Assembly (NCBI RefSeq): GCF_900103665.1
Contig: NZ_FNGY01000011.1
Coordinates: 225,897-289,896, forward strand
DNA from: Pedobacter steynii
GTDB taxonomy: Bacteria; Bacteroidota; Bacteroidia; Sphingobacteriales; Sphingobacteriaceae
Reading direction: 5' to 3'
Length of the DNA: 64,000 nt
This document shows, one piece after another, positions 38,086-47,552 of the stretch. Below the pieces are notes generated by a model that saw only the letters and a list, made by a program, of their open reading frames with translations, was not told where the DNA came from and made no database searches. How positions within the stretch are numbered: position 1 is the stretch's first letter; the number at the start of each line of letters is the position of its first letter. The position numbers were made by a program, and so were the translations under genes.

Positions 38086-38952
38086 ATGCAAAGCCACTTC
38101 AAAAGTAAAAATGCAAGGTCGGTAAAAGACTTCATTTTAATTACATGTGGCATTGTTTCAGCCTGTTTTGGCCTGAAAAGCTTTTTAATTCCAAATCATT
38201 TTATTGATGGAGGTGTTACTGGTATTTCACTACTGATCAGTAGCCTGACCGGATTAAAACTATCCTATCTGATCATTCTGATTAACATTCCTTTTATTAT
38301 ACTTGGATTTAAACAGATCGGTAAAGGCTTTGCCATTAAGACCGCCATTGCTATTTTAGCACTTGCGGTGTTCTTAATTGTATTGCCATTTAAACCGGTT
38401 ACCGACGTCCCCCTGTTAATTGCCTTTTTTGGTGGATTTTTCCTCGGGGGAGGGATTGGCCTGGCCATGCGTGGTGGTTGCGTTATTGACGGAACAGAGG
38501 TACTGGCCCTTTACATCAGTAGAAAAAGCATGCTTACGGTAGGTAATATCATCCTGATATTAAACATCATTATTTTTTCTTTTGCGGCCATTTTTCTTGG
38601 CGTAGAAACTGCGATGTATGCGATACTAACTTACCTCTCCGCTTCCAATACCATAGACTTTGTGGTGAATGGACTGGAGCAGTATACCGGAGTAACCATT
38701 ATCTCTGATAAAAATGCTGAAATTAAAGAATACATTATTGAAACGATGAAGCGTGGCGTCACGATCTACAAAGGAGAAGGTGGCTATGGCGTAAAGAAAG
38801 ATATTGACATTTTATATACAGTATTGACCAAGCTGGAAATGGGGAAATTACAAACCGAAATCCGAAACATTGATCCGGATGCTTTTGTAGTCCAGCAACA
38901 AATTGCAGACATAAAGGGTGGAGTGGTATTAAAGCGCCAGTCCCTGCATTAG
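38086..38952 (+). CDS. YitT family membrane protein (DUF2179)
   Basis: A 288-residue protein with five or six N-terminal membrane helices (about 17-190) and a C-terminal cytosolic DUF2179 domain (GVTIYKGEGGYGVKKDIDILYTVL). Function is unknown; family members are widespread inner-membrane proteins. It is placed directly after truB, six bases away. Confidence 0.88.
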   Translation: MQSHFKSKNARSVKDFILITCGIVSACFGLKSFLIPNHFIDGGVTGISLLISSLTGLKLSYLIILINIPFIILGFKQIGKGFAIKTAIAILALAVFLIVLPFKPVTDVPLLIAFFGGFFLGGGIGLAMRGGCVIDGTEVLALYISRKSMLTVGNIILILNIIIFSFAAIFLGVETAMYAILTYLSASNTIDFVVNGLEQYTGVTIISDKNAEIKEYIIETMKRGVTIYKGEGGYGVKKDIDILYTVLTKLEMGKLQTEIRNIDPDAFVVQQQIADIKGGVVLKRQSLH

Positions 38953-39062
38953 TCAAATTTTAAAACCGATAAGGTTAACGCTAAAAAAATTAACAACTCA
39001 AATCAATTGCTCATTTAAGTGGGGAAATGGTCTGGGTATATTTACGAAATATTGATTTTCTA

Positions 39063-39998
39063 ATGAAAACATATCATCATTTTTCTGAGTTTAAAAAACT
39101 AGACAATGCCGTTGCTACCATAGGAACTTTTGACGGGGTTCATTTCGGACATCAGAAGATCATTAAACGGCTTTGTGAATTAGCGAAATCAACCGGAGGA
39201 GAAAGTGTCATCCTCACTTTTTTTCCTCATCCAAGGATGATCATCGATCCTGAAAACCAAGATTTGAAACTGATCAACACCGTTGCAGAGAAAATAGAAA
39301 TTCTGGCGGAACTAGGCGTCGATCATTTGATTATTACTCCCTTTACCCGAGATTTTTCCAACCTCAGCCCTGCTGAATATATAAAAAACATCCTGGTAGA
39401 TACTATTGGTATTAAACAACTGATTGTTGGCTACGACCACCGCTTTGGAAAAGACCGCAAAGGAGGAATGCAGGAACTGGAAATGTTTTCTAAACAGTTT
39501 GACTACCAAATTGAGGAAATTGCCAAGCAGGATGTCGATGATGTGGCTGTCAGTTCTACCAAGATCCGGAAAGCATTGCTCAATGGGGAAGTTGCTTTAG
39601 CAGCCAGCTATTTGGGCTATCACTTTTCTTTACATGGAAGAGTAATCAAAGGAGATAAAATTGGAAGAACAATCGGCTTTCCTACTGCAAATATCTTTCT
39701 TGAGGAAACCTATAAGCTCATCCCTTCAGATGGCATTTACGCGGTTACAGTAGATATGGGAACAGAATCATATAAAGGGATGGCTTATATCGGTCAAAGG
39801 CCAACCATCAATGGCATGACCAGAAATATTGAGGTCAACATTTTTGACTTCAATAAGGAGATCTATGGTCAGTATATCACCATGACTTTCCTTGAATTTC
39901 TGCGGCATGACGTCAAATTTACCGGATTGGAAGCACTGAAAATTCAGCTACAAAAAGACAAAGAAGATACCCTCAGCTATTTCAGCAAAATAGGTTAA
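39063..39998 (+). CDS. ribF: Bifunctional riboflavin kinase/FAD synthetase
   Basis: A 311-residue RibF that phosphorylates riboflavin to FMN and adenylates FMN to FAD. The nucleotidyltransferase domain has GTFDGVHFGH at 21-30 and VGYDHRFGKDRKGG. The C-terminal kinase domain has GRTIGFPTAN and FDFNKEIYG. I use the ATG at 39063. The frame extends to an ATG at 39027, but those 12 residues precede the conserved N-terminus and look non-coding. It is followed by a strong terminator. Confidence 0.95.
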   Translation: MKTYHHFSEFKKLDNAVATIGTFDGVHFGHQKIIKRLCELAKSTGGESVILTFFPHPRMIIDPENQDLKLINTVAEKIEILAELGVDHLIITPFTRDFSNLSPAEYIKNILVDTIGIKQLIVGYDHRFGKDRKGGMQELEMFSKQFDYQIEEIAKQDVDDVAVSSTKIRKALLNGEVALAASYLGYHFSLHGRVIKGDKIGRTIGFPTANIFLEETYKLIPSDGIYAVTVDMGTESYKGMAYIGQRPTINGMTRNIEVNIFDFNKEIYGQYITMTFLEFLRHDVKFTGLEALKIQLQKDKEDTLSYFSKIG

Positions 39999-40007
39999 AC
40001 CACATTT

Positions 40008-40042
40008 AAATGCCTTTTTTCTCTAAAAAAAGGCATTTTTTT
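40008..40042 (+). terminator. Intrinsic terminator of ribF
   Basis: AAATGCCTTTTTT and its complement form a stem around CTCT, starting ten bases past the ribF stop and followed by a T run. It shows that in-frame codons of the next gene upstream of 40058 are not coding. Confidence 0.8.
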
Positions 40043-40057
40043 GTTATATTTACCTCA

Positions 40058-40420
40058 ATGAGGTTTTTATTATCTGCCATTCTTTTCTTTTTCAGTCAGG
40101 TAATTTCCTTACAAAATGTACAGGGAAAGGGAGTCGATACGGTCAGCCCTTACGTTAGTAAATCCAATTTCAATACCAAGAAGTTTTATTTCAATCCGCC
40201 ATCGAAAGCCCGGACTTCCTTAAAAAAAGCTTTTTTAGAGGACCTCACCTTCATCAGCCATGCAACGAACAAACAGGGAAGTAATCCCTGGTTCTTTCTG
40301 CGTGGTCCCGAAAGAGCACCATACGTTCCACTTATACTGATCCGGTATTATCAGGTATTCCAAAACTTTGGATATGCTTATATATTCGACTTCTTGTATC
40401 CTAAACATGTTTTCTGGTAG
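40058..40420 (+). CDS. Small secreted protein of unknown function
   Basis: A 120-residue protein with an N-terminal signal peptide (MRFLLSAILFFFSQVISL). The mature part has a basic region and an aromatic-rich C-terminal half (FFLRGPERAPYVP, RYYQVFQNFGYAYIFDFLYP) and ends KHVFW. I do not recognise the family. The start at 40058 is chosen because the open frame further up runs through the ribF terminator. A near-consensus -7 box TATATTTA sits six bases before this ATG. Confidence 0.6.
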   Translation: MRFLLSAILFFFSQVISLQNVQGKGVDTVSPYVSKSNFNTKKFYFNPPSKARTSLKKAFLEDLTFISHATNKQGSNPWFFLRGPERAPYVPLILIRYYQVFQNFGYAYIFDFLYPKHVFW

Positions 40421-40478
40421 TTATAAATAATCGAAGTCCGATGAACACAATTTTATAACTTTAAAAAACACATTTTCT

Positions 40479-42704
40479 ATGATACATTTACCCGTATTAA
40501 TCACTGATTTAGGTTTAATACTTGCCGCTGCCGGGATTACCACATTATTATTTAAAAGAATAAAACAACCATTAGTTCTAGGCTATATTCTTGCCGGATT
40601 ACTGGTTGGTCCTCATATCAAATTTATTCCAACTGTAACAGACAACGCAAGTATCCATATCTGGGCAGAGATTGGGGTTATCTTTTTACTATTCAGCCTG
40701 GGTCTGGAATTCAGTTTCAAAAAACTCGTTAAAGTAGGCGGTTCGGCCTCCATCACCGCAATTGTAGAGGTCGTATTTATGCTCTTGATCGGCTTCGTCG
40801 CCGGCTTAGCCATGGGCTGGTCTACAATGGACAGCATCTTTCTCGGCGGGATTCTTTCCGTTTCCTCTACTACAATTATTATCAGAGCTTTTGAAGAACT
40901 GGGCGTAAAGCATAAAAAGTTTGCCGGACTGGTTTTCGGCGTACTCATCGTTGAAGATCTTGTAGCCATCTTATTGCTGGTATTACTATCCACCCTTGCC
41001 GTGAGTCAGCAGTTTGCCGGTGCCGACATGCTGATTTCGATTCTTAAGCTTTGCTTCTTCCTCGTTTTATGGTTCATTGGGGGAATATTCCTGGTTCCAA
41101 CCTTCTTAAAAGCAACAAAAAAACTCATGAATGATGAGACCATGCTGATCGTATCCATCGCTTTATGTTTGCTAATGGTATTACTGGCTGTAAAAGTTGG
41201 ATTTTCCCCTGCCTTGGGTGCCTTTATTATGGGTTCGATATTAGCAGAAACTACTCAGGCTGAACGGATCGAACATCTGACAAAATCTGTTAAGGACCTC
41301 TTTGCCGCTATCTTCTTTGTTTCCGTCGGAATGATGATCAATCCGAGCATTTTAATCGATTATGCTATTCCTATCCTTGTCATTACAATCGCAACCGTCT
41401 TAGGTAAATTCCTAAGTTCCGGAATGGGTGCATTATTATCTGGCCAACCCTTAAAAACATCAGTTCAGACAGGCTTAAGTTTGGCACAAATCGGAGAGTT
41501 CTCTTTTATCATCGCAACACTTGGTCTAACGTTAAAAGTAACCAGCGACTTCCTCTACCCTATTGCTGTAGCCGTATCTGCCATTACCACCTTTACCACC
41601 CCATATTTAATTAAGGCCTCAGAACCCTTTTACCTCTTCCTGGAACGCACATTACCAAAACGATGGGTAGAGGCCATCAATAGATACAGTTCCAGCACAG
41701 CTGGCATTACGACACTTAGCGATTGGAAGATTCTATTAAAGTCTTATACATTTAATACGATCATCCACTCTGTGATCATTATTGCGATCGTCTTTCTGGG
41801 TTCAAGGTACCTACAACCATTTATCACCAAAAACATCATCAACGGGAATAATGGAATTATTATCAGCTTAATCCTTACCTTAATTTTCATGACTCCTTTT
41901 TTATGGGCACTGGCTATCAGAAAAATAGAAAAGAAGGCCTATTCTCATTTATGGTTAAATAAGAAATATACCCGTGGACCGTTGGTGGCACTGGAGGTTT
42001 TACGGATTTCACTGGCACTTTTCTTTGTTGGTTTCCTCATCTATCAGTTCTACAGTACCTGGATCGCAGTAGTCATTGCCATTGCCCTGATGATTGTGGG
42101 AATGTTCATATTCTCCAGAAAACTACAGGGATTCTACAACAAGATGGAAAGCCGCTTCCTGCTTAACCTCAATGCGCGTGAAGCCCAGAATGCCCAACCA
42201 GAAATATTGCCCTGGGATACTCACCTTGCTGAATTAGTTGTTGCCCCGGAATCCCCACTTGTTGGAAAAACGCTTATAGAACTTTCTGTAAGAGAAAAGT
42301 ATGGCGTAAATATCGCACTAATAGAACGTGGAAAAATCATGATTCCCACTCCGGGACGGGATGAAAGATTGTATCCAAACGATAAGGTATTAGTGATCGG
42401 TACAGACAATCAGCTGGCTGCAATCAAGGAATTGTTTGAAGGTGCTAAGGAGGAAATCCCCGAAGAATCCAGCTTCCCTAAAAAAGACATGACGCTTCAA
42501 AAGATCGTTATCAACAGTAGCTCTCCGGTTTATTTACAAAGTATCCGCAGTTCCGGTATCCGGGAAAAAACTCAGGGGCTCGTAGTAGGAATTGAACGAA
42601 GAGGGGAACGTATCCTGAATCCGGACTCTAATCTTATTTTTGAGAACGAGGATGTGGTATGGATCGTAGGTAATAGTAAAAAAGTACCCGATCTATTGAA
42701 ATAA
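40479..42704 (+). CDS. CPA2-type cation/proton antiporter with two RCK_C domains
   Basis: A 741-residue inner-membrane antiporter. The first ~390 residues form a Na+/H+ exchanger domain of the KefB/CPA2 type (PLVLGYILAGLLVGP, GVIFLLFSLGLEFSFKKL, SVSSTTIIIRAFEELG). Then comes an unusual extra membrane region with about four helices (~425-560). Two C-terminal TrkA-C/RCK_C domains follow (about 575-650 and 665-741). The usual RCK_N nucleotide-binding domain is missing. It is likely a K+ or Na+ efflux system gated by a ligand at the RCK_C domains. It forms a single-gene unit followed by a hairpin. Confidence 0.9.
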   Translation: MIHLPVLITDLGLILAAAGITTLLFKRIKQPLVLGYILAGLLVGPHIKFIPTVTDNASIHIWAEIGVIFLLFSLGLEFSFKKLVKVGGSASITAIVEVVFMLLIGFVAGLAMGWSTMDSIFLGGILSVSSTTIIIRAFEELGVKHKKFAGLVFGVLIVEDLVAILLLVLLSTLAVSQQFAGADMLISILKLCFFLVLWFIGGIFLVPTFLKATKKLMNDETMLIVSIALCLLMVLLAVKVGFSPALGAFIMGSILAETTQAERIEHLTKSVKDLFAAIFFVSVGMMINPSILIDYAIPILVITIATVLGKFLSSGMGALLSGQPLKTSVQTGLSLAQIGEFSFIIATLGLTLKVTSDFLYPIAVAVSAITTFTTPYLIKASEPFYLFLERTLPKRWVEAINRYSSSTAGITTLSDWKILLKSYTFNTIIHSVIIIAIVFLGSRYLQPFITKNIINGNNGIIISLILTLIFMTPFLWALAIRKIEKKAYSHLWLNKKYTRGPLVALEVLRISLALFFVGFLIYQFYSTWIAVVIAIALMIVGMFIFSRKLQGFYNKMESRFLLNLNAREAQNAQPEILPWDTHLAELVVAPESPLVGKTLIELSVREKYGVNIALIERGKIMIPTPGRDERLYPNDKVLVIGTDNQLAAIKELFEGAKEEIPEESSFPKKDMTLQKIVINSSSPVYLQSIRSSGIREKTQGLVVGIERRGERILNPDSNLIFENEDVVWIVGNSKKVPDLLK

Positions 42705-42739
42705 TTCCAGAAAAATATCTAATCTTACTATCGCAATGG

Positions 42740-42772
42740 AACCCTGCCAACAAGCTTGCCGGCAGGGTTTTA
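42740..42772 (+). terminator. Terminator of the antiporter gene
   Basis: AACCCTGCC (42740-42748) pairs with GGCAGGGTT (42761-42769) and is followed by a short T-rich tail, 36 bases past the stop. Confidence 0.6.
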
Positions 42773-42814
42773 TCTACAAACAAATATAAACCAACCACCA
42801 CCAGCCAACGAAAA

Positions 42815-43852
42815 ATGAAGATAGATTCGGAAAAGAGTGAATTTTTAGACGAAATGCTCGAGCATTGGCAGGAAGAAAAATTACTTACCGAAGCAGATGT
42901 TCAACGCTTACGCGGGAGCTATGAAACTAAGAATTTCGACTGGCGAAGGTTGGCTCAATACTCTTTCTGGATCGCAATGGCTTGCGGTGTAATTTCTCTT
43001 GGCGCTTTACTCATAGACGATACCATTTTAAAATACCTGGAACGACTTTATGACACCTCCGATGGAGTAATCAGTATTCTGTCGATATCTGCTGCAGCCT
43101 ATCTTTTTTACCTGAGCTTCAAAAGAAAGCAAACCAAATCACATCAGGTCTTCAGTAATGAGGCATTGATATTTACAGCAGTGATGCTCACCGCCAACGC
43201 CATCGCCTATCTGGGTAAAGCTATTGGCACCGGCAGCAGTCATTTTTCTTTACTACTGCTCCTTGCTGTGGTCATCTATGGCATTCTGGCTTATGTCTTC
43301 AAGTCAAGGTTGATTTGGGTTTTCGCTTTGATTTCCCTTGGCGCCTGGTTTGGAACAGAAACTGGCTATCTGTCGAGATGGAACTGGTATTTCGCCGGGA
43401 TGAATTATCCTTTACGCTTTGTATGTTTTGGAGCAGTGCTCACTGGATTGTCTTTCTTTATGAAAAGAAATAAAAAGGTGGCTCACTTTTTTCCCGTAAC
43501 CTATATCAGTGGAATGGCCTACTTATTTGTATCACTCTGGCTGCTCTCAGTATTTGGGAATTTTGGCACCTTAGAGGCTTGGTACGGGGTAAGGCAAATC
43601 AGCTTGTTCTACTGGGCCATTATCTCTGCAACAGCCTGCATCATCAGCATCTTTGTAGGCCTAAAATACCGGGATGATATTGCCAGGGAATTCGGAATTA
43701 CCTTTCTCTTCATCAACCTTTACACCCGTTATTTCGAATATTTCTGGGACAACTGGCACAAAGCACTTTTCTTCTGCGTTCTTGCAGCCTCCTTCTGGAT
43801 TATCGGACGAAGAGCCGAAAAAATCTGGAATGTAGAGTTTCTAAAGAAATAA
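42815..43852 (+). CDS. DUF2157 membrane protein
   Basis: A 345-residue protein with a short soluble N-terminus (about 1-45, HWQEEKLLTEADVQRL, the DUF2157 start) followed by around nine hydrophobic helices. Function is unknown. It is rich in Trp and Phe in the membrane part. It ends five bases from the convergent LysE gene. Confidence 0.8.
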   Translation: MKIDSEKSEFLDEMLEHWQEEKLLTEADVQRLRGSYETKNFDWRRLAQYSFWIAMACGVISLGALLIDDTILKYLERLYDTSDGVISILSISAAAYLFYLSFKRKQTKSHQVFSNEALIFTAVMLTANAIAYLGKAIGTGSSHFSLLLLLAVVIYGILAYVFKSRLIWVFALISLGAWFGTETGYLSRWNWYFAGMNYPLRFVCFGAVLTGLSFFMKRNKKVAHFFPVTYISGMAYLFVSLWLLSVFGNFGTLEAWYGVRQISLFYWAIISATACIISIFVGLKYRDDIAREFGITFLFINLYTRYFEYFWDNWHKALFFCVLAASFWIIGRRAEKIWNVEFLKK

Positions 43853-43857
43853 TCTGC

Positions 43858-44478
43858 CTATTTAATAACGTGGACGTAAACGATTTTACAGATGTGATAG
43901 CCTGACAAAGCGAAAAACAACAGTGCAATCCCTTTATTCACCAGATAACTGCTCAGCGCAAATTTTTCCTGTATATACTGGGCAAACCGGGCAAAACCAT
44001 ATAAAGCCACAGCTGCCCCAATACCTGAACCAATGCTGAAGATCGTCAGAGAAAGATAGCCAATATCTATCCACTCATGGGAAATCAGGTAAGTACCTAC
44101 AAATAGCCAGTAAGGGATTTGCATGGGATTAATTACGCCCAAAAGCATTCCATATCTGATGCTGTCTTTTTTAGAATAATCTGCTTTTGGCATTTCTTTC
44201 CTGGATCTCCAGGTGATAAAGCCTAAAATACCAAACATCAGCACCATGATCACATCAATGATATCTCCCAATTTGATTTCACTGGAAAGCCATTGCACAA
44301 AACGCATCACGCCAAAAGTGAAAAGTATCTCGATCGCCGAGAAGGCGCCTATAAAATATAGTGCCTGTCTGATTCCCCTGGTGATGGTAATCTGAACCAC
44401 AGTAAGGTTAATATTTCCCGGAGGGATATATCCCACCATATTCAGTATTACCCCTAAAAAGAGTGTTAAAAAAAGCAT
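43858..44478 (-). CDS. LysE/RhtB family exporter
   Basis: A 206-residue membrane protein with about six helices and the LysE-family N-terminal signature GYIPPGNINLTVVQ. Members export amino acids or other small molecules; the substrate is not predictable. It lies 14 bases downstream of uvrA on the same strand and is probably its operon partner. Confidence 0.85.
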   Translation of the reverse strand: MLFLTLFLGVILNMVGYIPPGNINLTVVQITITRGIRQALYFIGAFSAIEILFTFGVMRFVQWLSSEIKLGDIIDVIMVLMFGILGFITWRSRKEMPKADYSKKDSIRYGMLLGVINPMQIPYWLFVGTYLISHEWIDIGYLSLTIFSIGSGIGAAVALYGFARFAQYIQEKFALSSYLVNKGIALLFFALSGYHICKIVYVHVIK

Positions 44479-44492
44479 TTGCGAAGATACAA

Positions 44493-47294
44493 TTATTTCA
44501 TGTGTGCAGTTAAATACTTCGCAGTATAAGAAGAATTTGAAGAGACCAGGTCTTCTGGTGTTCCTTCAAAAACGACATTACCGCCTTTATCTCCTCCCTC
44601 AGGCCCGATATCAATGATCCAGTCCGCAGATTTTATCATATCCATATTGTGCTCAATTACCAAAATCGTATTGCCCTGTTCAATCAAAGTATTCAGCGCA
44701 ATCAGTAATTTCTTAATATCGTGGAAATGTAAACCTGTAGTAGGCTCATCAAAAATAAACATTGTTTTGCTGGCGTTATTCCCTTTGATCAGAAACGAGG
44801 CCAGTTTAATCCGTTGTGCTTCTCCGCCAGATAAAGTATTGGAAGACTGACCAAGATGTACGTAGCCCAAACCAACATCTACCAATGGCTGGAGCTTAGC
44901 CATGATCTTAGGTTCCCCCTTAAAGAAGTCGACCGCCTCATCAATAGTTAAATCGAGAATATCTGCGACGTTTTTATCGTGATAGGTGATGTCCAGAACC
45001 TGCTGCTTAAACCGCCTTCCTCCACATGCTTCACATGGAAGATAAATATCTGCCATAAACTGCATTTCAATCTTCACTTCCCCCTCGCCCTGACAAACAT
45101 CACATCGGCCACCCTCTACATTGAAGGAGAATGCGGCAGGCTTCAATCCGGCAGCCTTTGCACCAGGCAAAGCTGAGAAGAGTGCCCTCACGTCATCCCA
45201 TGCCTTCACATAAGTCACAGGGTTAGATCTCGAAGATCTTCCTATCGGATTTTGATCCACCATTTCTACCTGATTTACCAGATCGTAGTTTCCATAGATT
45301 CCGTCGTAAGCTCCAGTTTGTTCTCCCGCATAATTGCCGATTGCTTTTTGCAAAGCAGGATAAAGAATTTTCTTGATTAAGCTGGTTTTTCCACTTCCGG
45401 AAACACCACTCACTACTGTGAATACGCCCAAAGGGAATTTCACATCAATATTTTTAAGGTTATTTTCTCTGGCTCCCTTAATGAGCACATGGTCTTTCCA
45501 TCCCCTTCTTTTAGTCGGTATCGCAATCTTCTCTGCTCCCGAAAGGTAACGTCCGGTGAGGCTTTTTTTGTCTTTTATAATTTGATCATAAGTGCCGCTG
45601 AATACCAGGTTACCTCCATGTGTTCCAGCCTCCGGACCAATATCAATAATATGATCAGCAGCCTTCATCATCTCCTCTTCATGCTCCACAACAAGTACAG
45701 TGTTTCCTACATTACGAAGCGAAAGCAACACCTCTATCAGCTTATTAGTATCTCTTGGATGTAAGCCGATACTTGGTTCATCCAACACGTATACAGAACC
45801 AACAAGACTACTCCCCAGGGAAGTCGCCAGATTAATTCTTTGCGATTCTCCACCAGATAAAGTATTGGAAAGCCTGTTTAACGTCAGATATCCCAATCCT
45901 ACATTGTTAAGATACAATACCCTGTTGACGATCTCAGCAAGCAATCTTTTCGCAATTTTCTCATCATTTGGAGAAAGCTTCAGATGATCAAAAAAATCCA
46001 GTATCGTCGCCAATGGCATCAATACCACATCTATGATTGATTTATCGTTGATCTTCACGTAAGAAGCGTCTTTACGAAGTCTGGAACCTTTACAATCCGG
46101 ACAAACGGTTTTTCCACGATATCTGGACAACATCACCCGATATTGAATCTTGAAGGTCTGCTCTTCCAGTTCTTTGAAAAAAGCATCTAAGCCTTCAAAA
46201 TATTTATTCCCCGTCCAGATCAGTCTTTGTTCTTTCTCCGTCAGATCGTTATAAGGGCGATGAATAGGGAAATTAAACTTATCCGCATTTTTGATGAGCT
46301 TGTTTAGCCATTCCCGCATCTTTTCCCCACGCCATGGTGCAATGGCATTATCATACAAACTTTTACTCTTATCCGGAACAACCAGATCTTCATCTATTCC
46401 AATTACATTTCCATACCCTTCACATCTCTTACATGCTCCATAAGGGTTGTTAAAACTGAAGAAGTTTGGAGTAGGTTCGTCAAAACGGATCTCATCCAAT
46501 TCAAAACGATCACAGAAATGAGTTGACTTCCCTTCCTGCTCTACATATAGATCACCCTTACCCTCAAAAAATGCGGTTTGCACAGAATCCGCGATACGGC
46601 TCAATGTTTCTTCCTCATTGTTCACCACAATTCTGTCGATTAAAATCCTTACGGTATCCGCATCGGCCAGCTCAAAGTCAACGAAAGACTCATCTTCCAG
46701 AATATTTTCAATCTTCAGAATCTCCTCCTTATAGAAAATCCGAAGAAATCCCTTCTGAAGTAAAACCGCCAGTTCTTCCTTTATAGACCTGTTATTATGA
46801 GGAAATAAAGGACAGAAGATCGTCACCACGCTTTCTGGTTCGAGGCCCGAAATGAAATCCACCACGGTACTTACGGTATCCTTCTTAACGATCTTTCCCG
46901 ATACCGGAGAGTAGGTTTTTCCTATTCTGGAGAATAAAAGCTTCAGATAATCATAAATCTCTGTAGAGGTTCCTACCGTGGATCTTGGATTAGAGGTAAT
47001 CACCTTTTGTTCTATGGCAATAGCTGGTGCAATTCCTTTGATATAATCTACATCCGGCTTATTCATTCTTCCCATAAACTGTCTCGCATAGGACGACAAA
47101 CTTTCTACATAGCGTCGCTGACCTTCGGCATATAAAGTGTCAAAAGCTAAAGAAGATTTGCCGGATCCCGACATTCCGGTGATGACTACCAGTTTATTTT
47201 TGGGAATTGCAACATCTATATTCTTCAGATTATGGACTCTGGCACCTTTTATGATTATATGTTTATGTGGATCTTTATTGATTTCGTTATTCAT
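44493..47294 (-). CDS. uvrA: Excinuclease ABC subunit A
   Basis: A 933-residue UvrA, the damage sensor of nucleotide excision repair. It has two ABC ATPase halves with Walker A motifs GMSGSGKSS and GVSGSGKTS and signature LSGGE segments. The zinc-binding clusters CKRCEGYG, CPDCKGS and CDVCQGEG/CEACGG are present. The length is normal. Upstream on the minus strand a perfect TATTTTTG box (47361-47368) gives a leader of about 60 bases. That leader includes TGCTAATATAA (plus-strand reading), also present at the recA promoter. Confidence 0.97.
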   Translation of the reverse strand: MNNEINKDPHKHIIIKGARVHNLKNIDVAIPKNKLVVITGMSGSGKSSLAFDTLYAEGQRRYVESLSSYARQFMGRMNKPDVDYIKGIAPAIAIEQKVITSNPRSTVGTSTEIYDYLKLLFSRIGKTYSPVSGKIVKKDTVSTVVDFISGLEPESVVTIFCPLFPHNNRSIKEELAVLLQKGFLRIFYKEEILKIENILEDESFVDFELADADTVRILIDRIVVNNEEETLSRIADSVQTAFFEGKGDLYVEQEGKSTHFCDRFELDEIRFDEPTPNFFSFNNPYGACKRCEGYGNVIGIDEDLVVPDKSKSLYDNAIAPWRGEKMREWLNKLIKNADKFNFPIHRPYNDLTEKEQRLIWTGNKYFEGLDAFFKELEEQTFKIQYRVMLSRYRGKTVCPDCKGSRLRKDASYVKINDKSIIDVVLMPLATILDFFDHLKLSPNDEKIAKRLLAEIVNRVLYLNNVGLGYLTLNRLSNTLSGGESQRINLATSLGSSLVGSVYVLDEPSIGLHPRDTNKLIEVLLSLRNVGNTVLVVEHEEEMMKAADHIIDIGPEAGTHGGNLVFSGTYDQIIKDKKSLTGRYLSGAEKIAIPTKRRGWKDHVLIKGARENNLKNIDVKFPLGVFTVVSGVSGSGKTSLIKKILYPALQKAIGNYAGEQTGAYDGIYGNYDLVNQVEMVDQNPIGRSSRSNPVTYVKAWDDVRALFSALPGAKAAGLKPAAFSFNVEGGRCDVCQGEGEVKIEMQFMADIYLPCEACGGRRFKQQVLDITYHDKNVADILDLTIDEAVDFFKGEPKIMAKLQPLVDVGLGYVHLGQSSNTLSGGEAQRIKLASFLIKGNNASKTMFIFDEPTTGLHFHDIKKLLIALNTLIEQGNTILVIEHNMDMIKSADWIIDIGPEGGDKGGNVVFEGTPEDLVSSNSSYTAKYLTAHMK

Positions 47295-47360
47295 TGACTT
47301 CTGGATAGAATAGTGCTAATATAACCCAAAAAATGCAATATTACCGTTTTTGGGAGGATG

Positions 47361-47368
47361 CAAAAATA
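47361..47368 (-). promoter_or_regulatory. -7 element of uvrA
   Basis: TATTTTTG on the minus strand matches the Bacteroidota consensus and lies 67 bases upstream of the uvrA start. No clear -33 TTG was found at standard spacing. Confidence 0.4.
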
Positions 47369-47552
47369 AGGCTCTCAGCGCAGTTTTAATTTTTTTTAAC
47401 ACTTTTTATATTGTATTGTAATAAAAAAATGCTTCTTTTGGGGATTCAACAGACAAACTAAACCACTAACTAACAGGAGAAAGATATCGAAAAAAACATC
47501 TACTAAGTATTTTATAGCAATTAGCAGGGAACTTTTTAGTACGGATACTCCT

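Noticed and set aside
39027..39062. Upstream ATG of ribF
   Set aside because: The 12 extra residues precede the normal RibF N-terminus and run through AT-rich leader sequence. ATG 39063 fits the family length.
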